A DNA stretch of 64,000 nucleotides from Phallusia mammillata (taxonomy: Eukaryota > Chordata > Ascidiacea > Phlebobranchia > Ascidiidae): positions 7,902-71,901 of the forward strand of contig QLIY01000052.1 in assembly GCA_003260075.1 (NCBI GenBank). The letters are read 5' to 3'. A model generated the notes under the pieces. It worked only from the letters and a program-made list of their open reading frames with translations. It had not been told where the DNA came from and made no database searches. This document shows, in pieces, positions 12,911 to 24,693 of this stretch. The position numbers and the translations under genes were made by a program. How positions within the stretch are numbered: the first letter of the stretch is position 1; every line of letters begins with the position of its first letter.

Positions 12911-13235
12911 TAGTGATGCACCGAACCAGCCTTAAAAGGTTCGGCCCGCAAACAAATATTCGGCCACAAGGCCGAAAAAATTTGGCCACAAATTCTAACT
13001 GATGTTTTCAACCAAACCTTGTGTCATTGATGCGAGTGGTTTATGGTACTTTTACAATGCATAAGCTTAACTTAACTTCCGATATTTTGCAGACAAAGTG
13101 GGTCCGATTCTTTAGACGCAACAATTAGCTAGTTTGTGAAGGTTCATATTCGCGATATATACAGTTCTGTTATAAATTTCATACAATTTAAACAAATAAA
13201 AAAATTCGGTTTCTGCCAAATTTTCAAAAAAAGTT
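12911..13235. mobile_element. hAT element, left half (split by misassembly)
   Basis: It starts TAGTGATGCACCGAACC, a hAT-type terminus, preceded by the octamer gtttttag. The sequence stops at a 10-G run (13236-13245). The matching right half, which repeats part of this sequence and ends GGTGCATCACTA followed by gtttttac, is at 15515-15760. The two octamers match at 7 of 8, so the halves are the two ends of one element. Confidence 0.7.
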
Positions 13236-13245
13236 GGGGGGGGGG

Positions 13246-13381
13246 AGAGTTCACAAAATTCTATTTGCACATTACTGGTGGTAAAGTTGCTTCTGACATT
13301 GATACTGATGACATGTTCTTCAAATATTTTCGAAATCACAGTAAAAATGATGATAGGACTAATTTGCTCTTAAGTGTTTAG
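13246..13381 (+). CDS. SEFIR C-terminal fragment (displaced 3' end of receptor 3)
   Basis: Directly after the G-run the frame encodes a SEFIR C-terminus (YLHITGGKVASDIDTDD ending NLLLSV and a stop). It aligns residue for residue with the C-terminus of receptor 4 (ending NLLLTV at 24352). The sequence beyond it (13382-13571) runs into the block duplicated at 19643. It therefore most likely belongs after 19601, where the SEFIR exon of receptor 3 is cut off by another G-run. It is not an independent gene. Confidence 0.7.
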
Positions 13382-13571
13382 AACATTCTTTGTGTTTTAT
13401 GCAAAATGTTTTACTTGTGCTGTTATTAATGTATTGTTTCTGTTACTGTCTGCCAAAATTTGTGTTGCTAAAAGTGAACAATATAGCCAATTTGTACTTT
13501 AAAATGTGTGATATACTGTGGATATGTGCTTCATACTGTGTATTTTTGTTTGATTTGTTAGCAACATGTTT

Positions 13572-15503
13572 TCGAATCCCGAGCAAGTGTTTGTAGTGTC
13601 TGTAAATATATTCAAAATCGCCGCTGCTTTGTCTTAAATATTGTCAGTAATTGCCAATATTCTGTTACTGTATGCATTTTATTGGTAGCTTGTTGAAAGA
13701 AATCATTGTATTTCAATTTTACTATGCATGTCAAGGGTGCTTCTATGTTTCTGTTTTGTACCAAACCTAATTCTTTGTCCATCTCTGAATCTTGATGCAT
13801 TGTGTTTTTGTCAACAACTTTTTGTTGATTTTTTTTTGACAAATTTATTGATGTGTTTTACTGTTTTTTTATATTATATTGTGTGTTTTTTAGATGTTTT
13901 ATATTCTCTCTCAGTTTTGTTTCAGGACATAATTAAATTGTTAAAATGTTTACTGACTATACTTTGCATATTTTTCAACTGCACCTGGAAGGAACCTAAA
14001 ACAGCAACATATTTATGTATTTTTCATGTTCAGGTAAGAGTTTGATAAAATTTGGCCTAAAATATATTGACCGATGTTTTATGTGTTCAATTTAAATTAG
14101 ATCAATATCAACTTTTTTCTGTGTGCAAGTTATGACTTAAGTCCTATTAAATATAGGCTTCCTACAAAATCACACACAAAAAATCAACTTAAATATTGTG
14201 GCATATTAATTAAAAATTATATTGAAAAAAATGTTCTAAATCTAGATAAAATTCTTTACTATCCAAAACATGTCGGCAATAACAAATAAATTGTAGAAAA
14301 TTGCAGGCAGGTGAACTAAAAATATGTTTTTTCTTTGTTTTCTCGAATTTGGTTATTACTTACAAGCAGAAGAGTAATGGCATTGTTTTTGATTGAACTT
14401 CAGCGACATTGCAGATTTGCTTAAAGGGTGCAATGGGATTTTTTAGCAGAGGTAATTTTTTTGCAGTTGGCGGCTCATTGTCTGCCACCAGTTGAAACAA
14501 AGGAAACTTAGTTCATATTATGGTCATGAATGAATCTAAATTAAGGCTAAAGAATGGACAATGCCATCTCATATTTCCTAATGCTGCTAATTGTTCCACC
14601 ACTCTGCCATGTCTCAAGTTAGAGACAGACCAAAGAAATATATAGTGCTTCAACTGCAAGGTTTCTAATTTTAGATGCATGCTGTAGGAAATTAAAGTTT
14701 GCATTTGGCTAGAACACATTGCAAGATTTGTGTGTGTAATATATTCGAAAAAACATTTTGAAATGTTGCTTATTTTGTAGCAGTTTTGAATTAGATGCCA
14801 AAACTATTGGGTGCACTACATCAAACTGTAGTTGTTGTATTTGCAGTGCAGGACTAAAAGGTTGTTAAACATATTTAACAACTTTTTCCAACTAATACCT
14901 GAGTTTTCCATGCAGATAGTTTTCATCACCAAGTTTTGATAAGCCATTTAATATTGCAACTTTTTATCTGCAGTATGTCTGGGTTGTCAGGATTTCCTTT
15001 TCTGATTCTTGTTGTTGGATGTTTCTGTAAAACCATAAATATTGAATGTGAAATTACAAACCTAGGAGGAAAATGTGGAACAAATAAGTTGAAACTGGCT
15101 GATGAAGAATCTCCATATGCATGTAAAGCAGAAGGTACATTCACTATGTGTAAATTTAAAGCAATAGTTTATGGGATGATTTGAATAGGGTTCTAGTAAA
15201 TAGGTATGAACAATATCAGTTGTAAAGCATATGTATACCAATTACATTCTGTACTTATTAACAAATGTAGGGCAGACATAATTCAAATTGTTGCCAAAAC
15301 TATTTGTGTCTTCTGATTTTAGTTATTGCATTTTTTTGCCAGTGGTATGGGACTTAAAGAGTCCAAGTCCGAAAGCTGCTGCACCAGCTCCTGAGGAAAT
15401 AAAAAGCCGCTACTATACTTTTAGTCAAAGTCAGATTAACACTTCGCTTGCTTTGGAGCTTAATTGGACGATGTCAGGTAATCATGTTACTTTCCTTATC
15501 TGT
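13572..15503 (+). repeat. 1.93-kb block duplicated at 19643-21574 (about 99.8% identical)
   Basis: The two blocks differ at about four positions that I can see, at a constant offset of 6071: 14410 region c/g, 14923 region c/t, 15136 t/g and 15171 region a/c. Both ends of this copy are homopolymer junctions (G-runs at 13236 and 15504) and the second copy is preceded by an N at 19642. This indicates an assembly duplication of one contig. The copy at 19.6-21.6 kb continues naturally into receptor gene 4; this one does not. Confidence 0.85.
14974..15477 (+). CDS. Duplicate of first two exons of receptor 4
   Basis: Exon 14974-15134 starts with ATG at 14975 just after an acceptor cag and encodes a signal peptide (MSGLSGFPFLILVVGCFC) and a segment ending PYACKAEG. 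It has a normal GT donor. Exon 15343-15477 encodes the Pro/Ala-rich extracellular exon ending NWTMSG. The next expected exon is missing because a G-run at 15504 switches to hAT sequence. It is almost identical to 21045-21548 and is best read as a false second copy of that gene start. It matters because it keeps the GT donor that is GG in the other copy. Confidence 0.7.
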
Positions 15504-15514
15504 GGGGGGGGGGG

Positions 15515-15760
15515 TAAGCTTAACTTAACTTCCGATATTTTGCAGACAAAGTGGGTCCGATTTTTTAGACGCAACAATTAGCTAGTTTGTGACGGTTCAT
15601 ATTCGCGATATATACAGTTCTGTTATAAATTTCATACAAATTAAACAAATAAAAAAATTCGGTTTCTGCCAAATTTTCAAAAAAAGTTCGGGCTGAAACA
15701 TGGGAAAACAGCTTATTCGGTCGCAATGTTTCGACCAACCAAAACTTTGGTGCATCACTA
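15515..15760. mobile_element. hAT element, right half
   Basis: After the G-run at 15504-15514 the sequence repeats 13064-13235 and then continues to a GGTGCATCACTA terminus followed by gtttttac. Together with 12911-13235 it forms one non-autonomous hAT element of roughly 580 bp inserted just upstream of the first exon of receptor gene 3. Confidence 0.7.
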
Positions 15761-15806
15761 GTTTTTACCACTAAAACCTAGTTTAATTTCAACTTTTTAT
15801 TTGCAG

Positions 15807-18800
15807 TTTGTCTAGTTTATCAGGATTTCCTTTCCTGATTCTTGTTGTTGGATGTTTCTGTAAAACTATAAATATTGAATGTGAAATTACAAACCTAGGA
15901 GGAAAATGTGGAAAAACTGGGTTGAAACTGGTTGATGTAGAATCTCTATATGCCTGTAAAGCACAAGGTACATTCACTTGAATTTTTTACAAGATATTTT
16001 TTTTTTTTGGAAATTGGAATAGTGTTTTAATAGGGTTTAGAAAAAAGGTATGAACAATATCAGTTAAAGCACATGCATACCAATGTTATCATATACTTAT
16101 GAACAAACAAAGAACATAAGTAATTGTTGCCAAAACTAATTGTGTATTTTTTTATTATTATTTACTGCTTTTTTATTTTATACCAGTGGGGGGACACCCC
16201 AAAAGTTCAAGTTTAAAAGCTGCTGCTCCAGCACCTCAAGAAATAAAAAGCTGCTACTATACTTTTGGCCAAGGTCAGATTAATACTTCGCTTGCTTTGG
16301 AGCTTAATTGGACGATGTCAGGTAATCATGTTACTTTCCTTATCTGTAATGAAATGTTGTTTTGTAACAAATTACCAAATTTTTAACACTTGTGCAGAAG
16401 AGGAATTTGCAACATCAACTGACAAGTCATTTATTGTATACCTGTCTCGAGCAGGTGCTGAAGAGAAAAAAATTCATGTCCAAGTGAATGATTTATTTAG
16501 GCAAGACAGAAAAAACAATAAAAATACTGAGGTGGGTGCTTCATTTGAGATTGTGTATGTCAGTGTGCCCGTAGTGGCATTTTATGTGGTCTGCGACTGC
16601 AGTTTCTTAAATGTGTTGTGAATGGCCCATCATAGTTATAAATGTTTTTGGGTTGTGACAACTTGCGACTGCATGCAAAGCTTTGCTTAGTGAAGAAAAA
16701 GAATTATTCATGGTACGGACGCAACAAAATACCACGATTTCCATAAATTCCCAATACTGATGTTCTACTGTTAAAATATGTGCAAAAAACATTGTAGGTA
16801 AAAGGTGTCACCAATAAACGTGAAATACAGAACTTTTTTTTCAAGTTATTTCACTCAACTAAAGCCCAGGTTAAATAATAAGCCCACTAAACATGTATAT
16901 ATTTTAACCATACTGTATTGTGTTTTAGTTGAATTTTGTCCTACATTACTGTGATGGAAAAAATGGTGTCTATATGGAGCCTGGTTGTAGATATGATTTT
17001 ACTGTTATGACACTGCCAACTTATGGAAGGTCGACAGATGTAATTAAAAAGACCAGCACTGTTGCAATTCCTAGTGCGTGAAAAGTGATCTTTGTTTTCA
17101 TAGTGTTTTTACTTAGCATTATATATTTGTGTGAATAACCATGTTCAAATTAATAATGCTCATTTAAATTGATTAACATAATGTTTCAAATGTGGAATGC
17201 CACTTTCATGGAAAAGTGCTGCTGGGTCGAGGTTACAACCATGATGGATTTTTACATCTATTTATAGAAACCAGTGGTTTTCAATTTTTTATCTGGTGGC
17301 CTCTTTTTGAGCAACCCATTGTAGCTGATGACCCCCTTCTAAAGATTTCCATTGTCTTTTTTGACAATAACTCGATGAAACTTTGACTTCAATTGAATTT
17401 GTCTAATGTTTCCTGGGGTCCTGTTATAATAGGCCAGGATAGAAGTCCTAAAATGTAACCCTTTTTAAATTATAAGTTTAACATAGTTACTTTTTTATTG
17501 CTTTTAAATGTTTTGCTTTTTTTGATAATAGTTATTTTATTTTGTAATTGTTTTATCAAAAGCCTTTGTGACCCATAAGTTGAAAACTGTTTTAAACCTA
17601 TGGTTTCCATTGCACAGCTTCACAAGATTTGTTTGCAACATATCATTTAATTATGGGTGTGCAAGAAAAGTGAAAGTTAAAGAAAAGTATAAAATTATTT
17701 TTTCCAACACATTTTGTGAATTTTCAAACTTTCTTTTTTCGCAAAACACAAATTAAAAAAAAATTAATAAGCTTTTCAGCATTTTTTCAGAGTTGATTTT
17801 TTTATCTAGCCTTATACTTGACTGGTTAGTTAATCTTTAGCAATGCTCAGCTATTATAAGGTCTGGACCAAATTTCATTTTTTGCAGAGTAATACGAGTA
17901 ATAATATTCTATCATCACATTATATCCAGCCCAGTTTTTAAGTGATTTTCAACCACTGTTTTGCAGAACCTTTTTTGTTAACAAAGGAATTTAATAGTAC
18001 ATTAAGTGTGTATTTTTCTTAAATCCACAGATTGCCATAATCAAGAAATGGATTTTGTTTGTGAAGAAATGAGTAAGTATGCACAGCTACAAATGATATT
18101 ATTATGGGACCCCTTCCCTGAAGGGGACCCATATTATTTTTGTCTGTATTTTTTCTGTTTCTGTAACCCTGGTTTGTTCAAAACGTTTGGTTAAGAAAGA
18201 GTGCTTCAAACGTATTCACATTTACACACATGTTAGGTATTTATCCAAATTTGACTTGTTGGTGCTTTGCAAAGTGTTCCAAAGAATTTCATAACTTTTT
18301 TTAGTTGATTCACCCATTTTTCTTTATACCCCAAAATATTTGTTTTTAGCTTGCCAGTCCTAAAGTTAAAATATAAGGCCTATTGTGCTGAAATTTTAAA
18401 CAATTGTTTGTACTGGCATTTTTGTTTGCTTTAAAAAATTTTCACATTTTTACAACACACGGGTATAAGAGGAGATAATTGACAGCCAGCTCTGAGTGAT
18501 ACGAAACAATACATCAATGCATACGCAAACATTTCACTAAAAAGCATTTACAAATGCTGTTTTGTTAAATGTAAGTCAGTCGCCAAAAGACTGAACAGGC
18601 GTAAATACTTAAAGTAGTATCTTTGTTGCAGTTAACAACAAAATATCGCTAATGTCAAGGTGTCTTTTTTAATCAATTTGTATTTTTGTTCTTGGCCATT
18701 TAGTGTGAATAACGCAAAGAAATTGAAGAAGTTGCAAATGGTTTGTTTGTTTTGGCCACCTGTTCTATTGTGACACTGCACTGCATGAGTTAGTTTTGTA

Positions 18801-19601
18801 GTCATGATCCACTTTCTGATCTTGGCATAAAAAAAAATCAAATTTGACAAAAATCTCAAAAACGTCTTGTAACATGTTCTAAATAAAACGATTTCCACAG
18901 CACCGCAAGAGGTTTCTACATAACTACATACACATATTGCAACTATGCCAATTTGTTAGTGCTTTAATACTATCAGGAATTTGCGACTGAATTAACATCC
19001 TTATTTTGTATTTTTCTTCACAGTTTAGAAATATTTGCATCATATAAATACTGTTTCCTAATTGCATATACACATCTGTGGGGACAAAATCATGTTAGTA
19101 GGTCAGATAGTGTCTAGAGTAAATTGTTAAATAGGAAATAGAACATATAAATTGGCAATATGTAGGAAAGCCACATTTCAAGTTTTATTTCAGACGCCTA
19201 TCCATTTTGTGGTTACAACTATTTAGAAATACCTTCAGATGATTCAACACTACTGGTTCAAACAACCAACAGTACACCCACTGGTTTGATTATCGGGATT
19301 TCCATTTCATTGATTGTTATTATTGTAATCATTTTAGCAGGTGCTTATTTTTGCTTTCAAGTCCTAAATAACAACGACCACATTTTTAACAATTATTATT
19401 TGTAGTTTTCACAAGAGTTTGCATTGGAAAACGACAAGAACGTGGTAAGTTTGTTTAAACTAATTAAGCAGCTTTAGAGGAAGTTTTTATATTATCATGC
19501 TCATCTACTTGTGTGATTTACGCAGGAAAGCAAACAATTTTACTTTTGATGAACCAAACACATGAAGACAAGTCATACCAAGATTCTGCAAATAACTTAG
19601 C
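15807..19601 (+). CDS. IL-17-receptor-like SEFIR receptor 3 (broken by assembly; no ATG in first exon)
   Basis: Exons: 15807-15967, 16187-16321, 16398-16531, 16929-17073, 18031-18072, 19194-19340, 19406-19444, 19526-19601. Extracellular exons parallel receptor 4, with NWTMSG closing exon 2. The membrane segment is in exon 6 (GLIIGISISLIVIIVIIL), followed by a 13-residue basic exon. The SEFIR exon (QTILLLMNQTHEDK) is cut by a G-run at 19602. Its C-terminus is probably 13246-13381. The first exon matches the signal-peptide exon of receptor 4, but the start codon ATG is TTG here (15808-15810). Without an upstream exon supplying a start, the protein would lack its initiator. Splice sites and frame are otherwise intact, so this may be a start-loss allele or a recent pseudogene. 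Confidence 0.65.
17272..17589. mobile_element. Probable hAT element, 318 bp
   Basis: The left end is CAGTGGTTTTCAA and the right end TTGAAAACTG, inverted over the inner part with a shortened right terminus. Flanking octamers atagaaac and ttttaaac match at only 5 of 8. Internal sequence near the left end (ATCTGGTGGCC) resembles hAT-family ends. It sits in an intron of receptor gene 3. Confidence 0.45.
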
Positions 19602-19642
19602 GGGGGGGGGGGAAGTGTTCCAAAGAATTTCATAACTTTTTN

Positions 19643-21044
19643 TCGAATCCCGAGCAAGTGTTTGTAGTGTCTGTAAATATATTCAAAATCGCCGCTGCTT
19701 TGTCTTAAATATTGTCAGTAATTGCCAATATTCTGTTACTGTATGCATTTTATTGGTAGCTTGTTGAAAGAAATCATTGTATTTCAATTTTACTATGCAT
19801 GTCAAGGGTGCTTCTATGTTTCTGTTTTGTACCAAACCTAATTCTTTGTCCATCTCTGAATCTTGATGCATTGTGTTTTTGTCAACAACTTTTTGTTGAT
19901 TTTTTTTTGACAAATTTATTGATGTGTTTTACTGTTTTTTTATATTATATTGTGTGTTTTTTAGATGTTTTATATTCTCTCTCAGTTTTGTTTCAGGACA
20001 TAATTAAATTGTTAAAATGTTTACTGACTATACTTTGCATATTTTTCAACTGCACCTGGAAGGAACCTAAAACAGCAACATATTTATGTATTTTTCATGT
20101 TCAGGTAAGAGTTTGATAAAATTTGGCCTAAAATATATTGACCGATGTTTTATGTGTTCAATTTAAATTAGATCAATATCAACTTTTTTCTGTGTGCAAG
20201 TTATGACTTAAGTCCTATTAAATATAGGCTTCCTACAAAATCACACACAAAAAATCAACTTAAATATTGTGGCATATTAATTAAAAATTATATTGAAAAA
20301 AATGTTCTAAATCTAGATAAAATTCTTTACTATCCAAAACATGTCGGCAATAACAAATAAATTGTAGAAAATTGCAGGCAGGTGAACTAAAAATATGTTT
20401 TTTCTTTGTTTTCTCGAATTTGGTTATTACTTACAAGCAGAAGAGTAATGGCATTGTTTTTGATTGAACTGCAGCGACATTGCAGATTTGCTTAAAGGGT
20501 GCAATGGGATTTTTTAGCAGAGGTAATTTTTTTGCAGTTGGCGGCTCATTGTCTGCCACCAGTTGAAACAAAGGAAACTTAGTTCATATTATGGTCATGA
20601 ATGAATCTAAATTAAGGCTAAAGAATGGACAATGCCATCTCATATTTCCTAATGCTGCTAATTGTTCCACCACTCTGCCATGTCTCAAGTTAGAGACAGA
20701 CCAAAGAAATATATAGTGCTTCAACTGCAAGGTTTCTAATTTTAGATGCATGCTGTAGGAAATTAAAGTTTGCATTTGGCTAGAACACATTGCAAGATTT
20801 GTGTGTGTAATATATTCGAAAAAACATTTTGAAATGTTGCTTATTTTGTAGCAGTTTTGAATTAGATGCCAAAACTATTGGGTGCACTACATCAAACTGT
20901 AGTTGTTGTATTTGCAGTGCAGGACTAAAAGGTTGTTAAACATATTTAACAACTTTTTCCAACTAATACCTGAGTTTTCCATGTAGATAGTTTTCATCAC
21001 CAAGTTTTGATAAGCCATTTAATATTGCAACTTTTTATCTGCAG
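19643..21044. other. Spacer between receptor genes 3 and 4
   Basis: No gene. This is the second copy of the 1.93-kb block (see 13572-15503) and carries the spacer homologous to 11.88-12.90 kb. Just upstream, 19613-19641 is a 29-base piece identical to 18273-18301, inserted between a G-run and an N, which is further evidence that small contigs were stitched together here. Confidence 0.65.
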
Positions 21045-24000
21045 TATGTCTGGGTTGTCAGGATTTCCTTTTCTGATTCTTGTTGTTGGATGTTTCTGTA
21101 AAACCATAAATATTGAATGTGAAATTACAAACCTAGGAGGAAAATGTGGAACAAATAAGTTGAAACTGGCTGATGAAGAATCTCCATATGCATGTAAAGC
21201 AGAAGGGACATTCACTATGTGTAAATTTAAAGCAATAGTTTCTGGGATGATTTGAATAGGGTTCTAGTAAATAGGTATGAACAATATCAGTTGTAAAGCA
21301 TATGTATACCAATTACATTCTGTACTTATTAACAAATGTAGGGCAGACATAATTCAAATTGTTGCCAAAACTATTTGTGTCTTCTGATTTTAGTTATTGC
21401 ATTTTTTTGCCAGTGGTATGGGACTTAAAGAGTCCAAGTCCGAAAGCTGCTGCACCAGCTCCTGAGGAAATAAAAAGCCGCTACTATACTTTTAGTCAAA
21501 GTCAGATTAACACTTCGCTTGCTTTGGAGCTTAATTGGACGATGTCAGGTAATCATGTTACTTTCCTTATCTGTTATGCAATGTTGATTTATAAGAAGCA
21601 AAACAAATTAACATATTTTTACTCATGCAGAAGAGAAATTTGCGACTTCGACTGACAAGTCATTTATTGTTTACCTGGCTAGAACAGGTGCTGAAGAGAA
21701 AACGATTTATGTCCAAGTGAATGATTCGTTTGTGCAAGACAGGAATAACTTCCAAAATCCTGAGGTGAGTGTTTTATTTTGGATTCCCCCCCCCCTAGAA
21801 CAGGTGCTGAAGAGAAAACGATTTATGTCCAAGTGAATGATTCATTTGTGCAAGACAGGAATAACTTCCAAAATCCTGAGGTGGGTGTTTTATTTTGGAT
21901 CGTGTACATAAAAGTGTTACCAGTAAAACATAAGTACTGAGTCTTTCTATACATGCATATGTGTAAATAAGAAATATAAGTTTTGTTAGGCAAGTTTCAA
22001 AATAGAATTATTAACTTGTGATTCAAGGCCACATGCTTCACTCCTGTTTCACAATGTTTTGTCACCCTTAATAATAGCGATAGTTCAGTGCCTACCCTTA
22101 ATTCATTAATTGTTTTTCTTACTGTCTTATAATTTTCCCCCCCCCCCCATATGTGTAAATAAGAAATATAAGTTTTGTTAGGCAAGTTTCAAAATGGAAT
22201 TATTAACTTGTGATTCAAAGCCACATGCTTCACTCCTGTTTCACGATGTTTTGTCACCCTTAATAATAGCGATAGTTCAGTCCCTACCCTTAATTCATTA
22301 ATTGTTGTTCTTACTGTCTTATAATTTTTCAATATGCAACTTGTTTCCGGTGCTTCAACTCCAGGGTAAATAATAAGCACATTTTACATGTACATTTTAA
22401 ATATACTGTATTGTATTTTAGTTGAATTTTATCCTACATTACTGTGATGGAGAAGATGGTGCCTACATGGAGCCTGGTTGTAGATACTATATGACCGTTA
22501 TGACACTCCCAAATTATCTGTTGTGGACAGATGTAATTAAACAAGACACAGTTGTTGAAATTCCTGGTGGGTAAAGACTTATCTTTGCTCTGTAATGTAC
22601 ATTTCTGTGAATAACGGTGTTCGAACTATTAACATTCAGTTTTTATCTGCTTGTTTATTGATTCCGATGGTTTTCATGGCACAGCTTTGCTAGATTTATT
22701 TGCAACCTATCAGATAATTGTGGGTGCTCTTTGCCAACAAAAAAGATTCGTACTCTTGTTGCTAATTTCTAAACTTTCTCTCTTTATGCAAGCACAAATT
22801 CCAAAAAAAGCTACACTGGTTTTTACCAGCTTTAGTTTTGTCTAGCTTTGGTTGCCTGGGTAGTTGGTTTGTACAAGGGCTGACCTATTTTAAGCTTTGG
22901 ACCAGATTATGCCTGACAATTTCTTGCAGATTATACTGTTCTTAAAATCTTAAAAAAAGAAATTTAATAGTACATAACATGTTCTTAAAATCCACAGATT
23001 GCTATAGTGCAGAAATGGAGTTTGTTTGCAAAGGAATGGGAATGGGTAAGCGTATGTACCATTTAAAATTATGTTTTTGTGTTAACAATTAGCAAAAAAA
23101 ATTGTGTAGGTTTAAAAAAAAAGTTAAAAAAATATCTATTCAAACAAGTAAAAATTACTGCAATTTTATTTTTGTTGTCATAACAGGAATTTTTATCCCT
23201 GAAATATATTTATTTTATCTCACATGAAACGTATTTTATTTTAGTTTGAATTTTAAAAATAATATGCATTTATTTTATTCCAGACTACTATACCTATCCA
23301 CTTTATGGTGAAGAGTACAATTATAATGGAGAAATACTTGATAAAACAACCAACAGCACTCCAACAGCCAATGGTTTGATAGTGGGGATGTCTATTTTAT
23401 CGGTTGTTATCATTGTAACTATTTTAACAGGTGCTTATTTTTGCTTTAAATTCCTAAAGAATAAAGTGCATATGTTTACCAATTATTATTCATAGGTTTC
23501 ATTTGCATTAGAAAAAGAATTTGCATTGGGAAAGGACAAGAATCTGGTACGTTTGTTAAAACAAATGTGGTAATTTAGGAGGCAAGTTTTTTATTATGCT
23601 CATCTGACTGTGTGTTTTATGCAGGAAAGCAAACAATTTTACTTTTGATGAATCCAAACACATGAAGACAAGTCATACCAAGATTCTGCAAATAACTTAG
23701 CATCGATTTTGCAAAAATCAAACAGAGTAAATGTTATTTTCAATATGTGGGAGACCAGTTTATCAGTGGCTAATCCAACAGATTGGACGACAGACAAATT
23801 ACAGTCGTCTCAGCAGGTGGTGTTTTTATGTACTCCAAGAGGGAACGATAATCTCACAAGGAACCAAAACAAAAATGAAACAGTACAGGACTCTTTTATC
23901 ATTGGTGTAAAAGTTGCAAAGCAGATTTGTCTAAATTCCAATTGTGACAAAAAAATTACAGTTATGTATTTTAAGCCACAAGATAACCCCCCCCCCTATG

Positions 24001-24352
24001 TACTCCAAGAGGGAACGATAATCTCACAAGGAACCAAAACAAAATTGAAACAATACAGGACTCTTTTATCATTGGTGTAAAACTTGCAAAGCAGATTTGT
24101 CTTAATTCCAATTGTGACAAAAAAATTACATGTGTGTATTTCAAACCACAAGATATAAACTGCATTCCCACATTTTACAATTTATCCAAAGTCAAAGTGT
24201 TTTGTTTGGCAAACAAGTTTAAAAAAATCTATTTGCATGTTACTGGTGATAAAGTTGCTGCTGACATTGACACTGACAATTTGTTCGTCAATTCTTTTGA
24301 AAATCACTGTAAAAAAGATAATGATAGAATTAATTTGCTTTTGACTGTTTAA
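21045..24352 (+). CDS. IL-17-receptor-like SEFIR receptor 4 (donor change and frameshift)
   Basis: Exons: 21045-21205 (ATG 21046), 21414-21548, 21631-21764, 22422-22566, 22998-23045, 23284-23430, 23496-23546, 23625-24352. Signal peptide MSGLSGFPFLILVVGCFC; membrane segment GLIVGMSILSVVIIVTIL; basic 17-residue juxtamembrane exon (CIRKRICIGKG); SEFIR exon with NMWET, VVFLCTPRGN and the C-terminus NLLLTV. Three defects occur in this sequence. The exon 1 donor reads GG instead of GT (21206). The SEFIR exon has one extra base near 23649-23654 relative to receptor 3, giving a stop after NPNT. A C-run (23987-23996) separates two near-identical 160-base copies of the SEFIR middle. The last is an assembly artefact, as is the partial exon 3 duplicate at 21795-21881. 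The first two may be errors or real lesions. Confidence 0.68.
21679..21899 (+). repeat. Exon 3 partial duplication around a 9-C run
   Basis: Bases from about 21679 to 21785 recur at 21794-21899 after a C-run (21786-21794). They differ by substitutions such as gattcg/gattca and donor gtgagt/gtgggt. The level of difference fits two alleles placed in tandem. Confidence 0.8.
21956..22328 (+). repeat. 181-bp duplication around an 11-C run
   Basis: 21956-22136 recurs at 22147-22328 with about 3% differences, separated by the C-run 22137-22147. It is non-coding, in the intron between exons 3 and 4 of receptor gene 4. Confidence 0.8.
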
Positions 24353-24354
24353 AA

Positions 24355-24693
24355 CAGGGATCACCAAACTACGGCCCTTGTTGTTATTTTATCCGGCCCG
24401 CAAAAGTATTTTATCATGACATATATCTCAAAAAGCTTGAGTTAACCTTTTCCTATGAAACTATTCTCACAACAACATGTAATATCACTATCAGTATGTC
24501 ATTTATTTTTACTATTGACAGTATAGCACTATCTGACACTAAATAAGATTATACCTTATGCTGGTGCCGTAAAAACGCTTTGAGGAGCACATTTTTGGAA
24601 AGACACAGCATTAGGGCTTGCAAGTTATATATGGCCCTTGCATTTCATTTTTAATGTCAACTGACTCAATGCAAAAAAGTTTGGTGACCCCTT
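24355..24693. mobile_element. hAT element, 339 bp, in the 3' UTR of receptor 4
   Basis: It starts CAGGGATCACCAAACTA and ends AAGTTTGGTGACCCCTT. A perfect 8-bp target duplication gtttaaaa flanks it (24347-24354 and 24694-24701). The left copy of the duplication contains the receptor's stop codon, so insertion fell right at the end of the coding region without changing the protein. The homologous site at 13375-13382 (gtttagaa) has no element, so the insertion post-dates the receptor duplication. Confidence 0.85.

Noticed and set aside
14974-15477. A seventh receptor gene between receptors 2 and 3
   Set aside because: The two exons are about 99.8% identical to the start of receptor 4 and end at a homopolymer join, so they are counted as a false duplicate.
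18105-18132. Hairpin with ccccttc/gaagggg arms
   Set aside because: A short palindrome in an intron; possibly the end of an unrecognised repeat, but too little to call.
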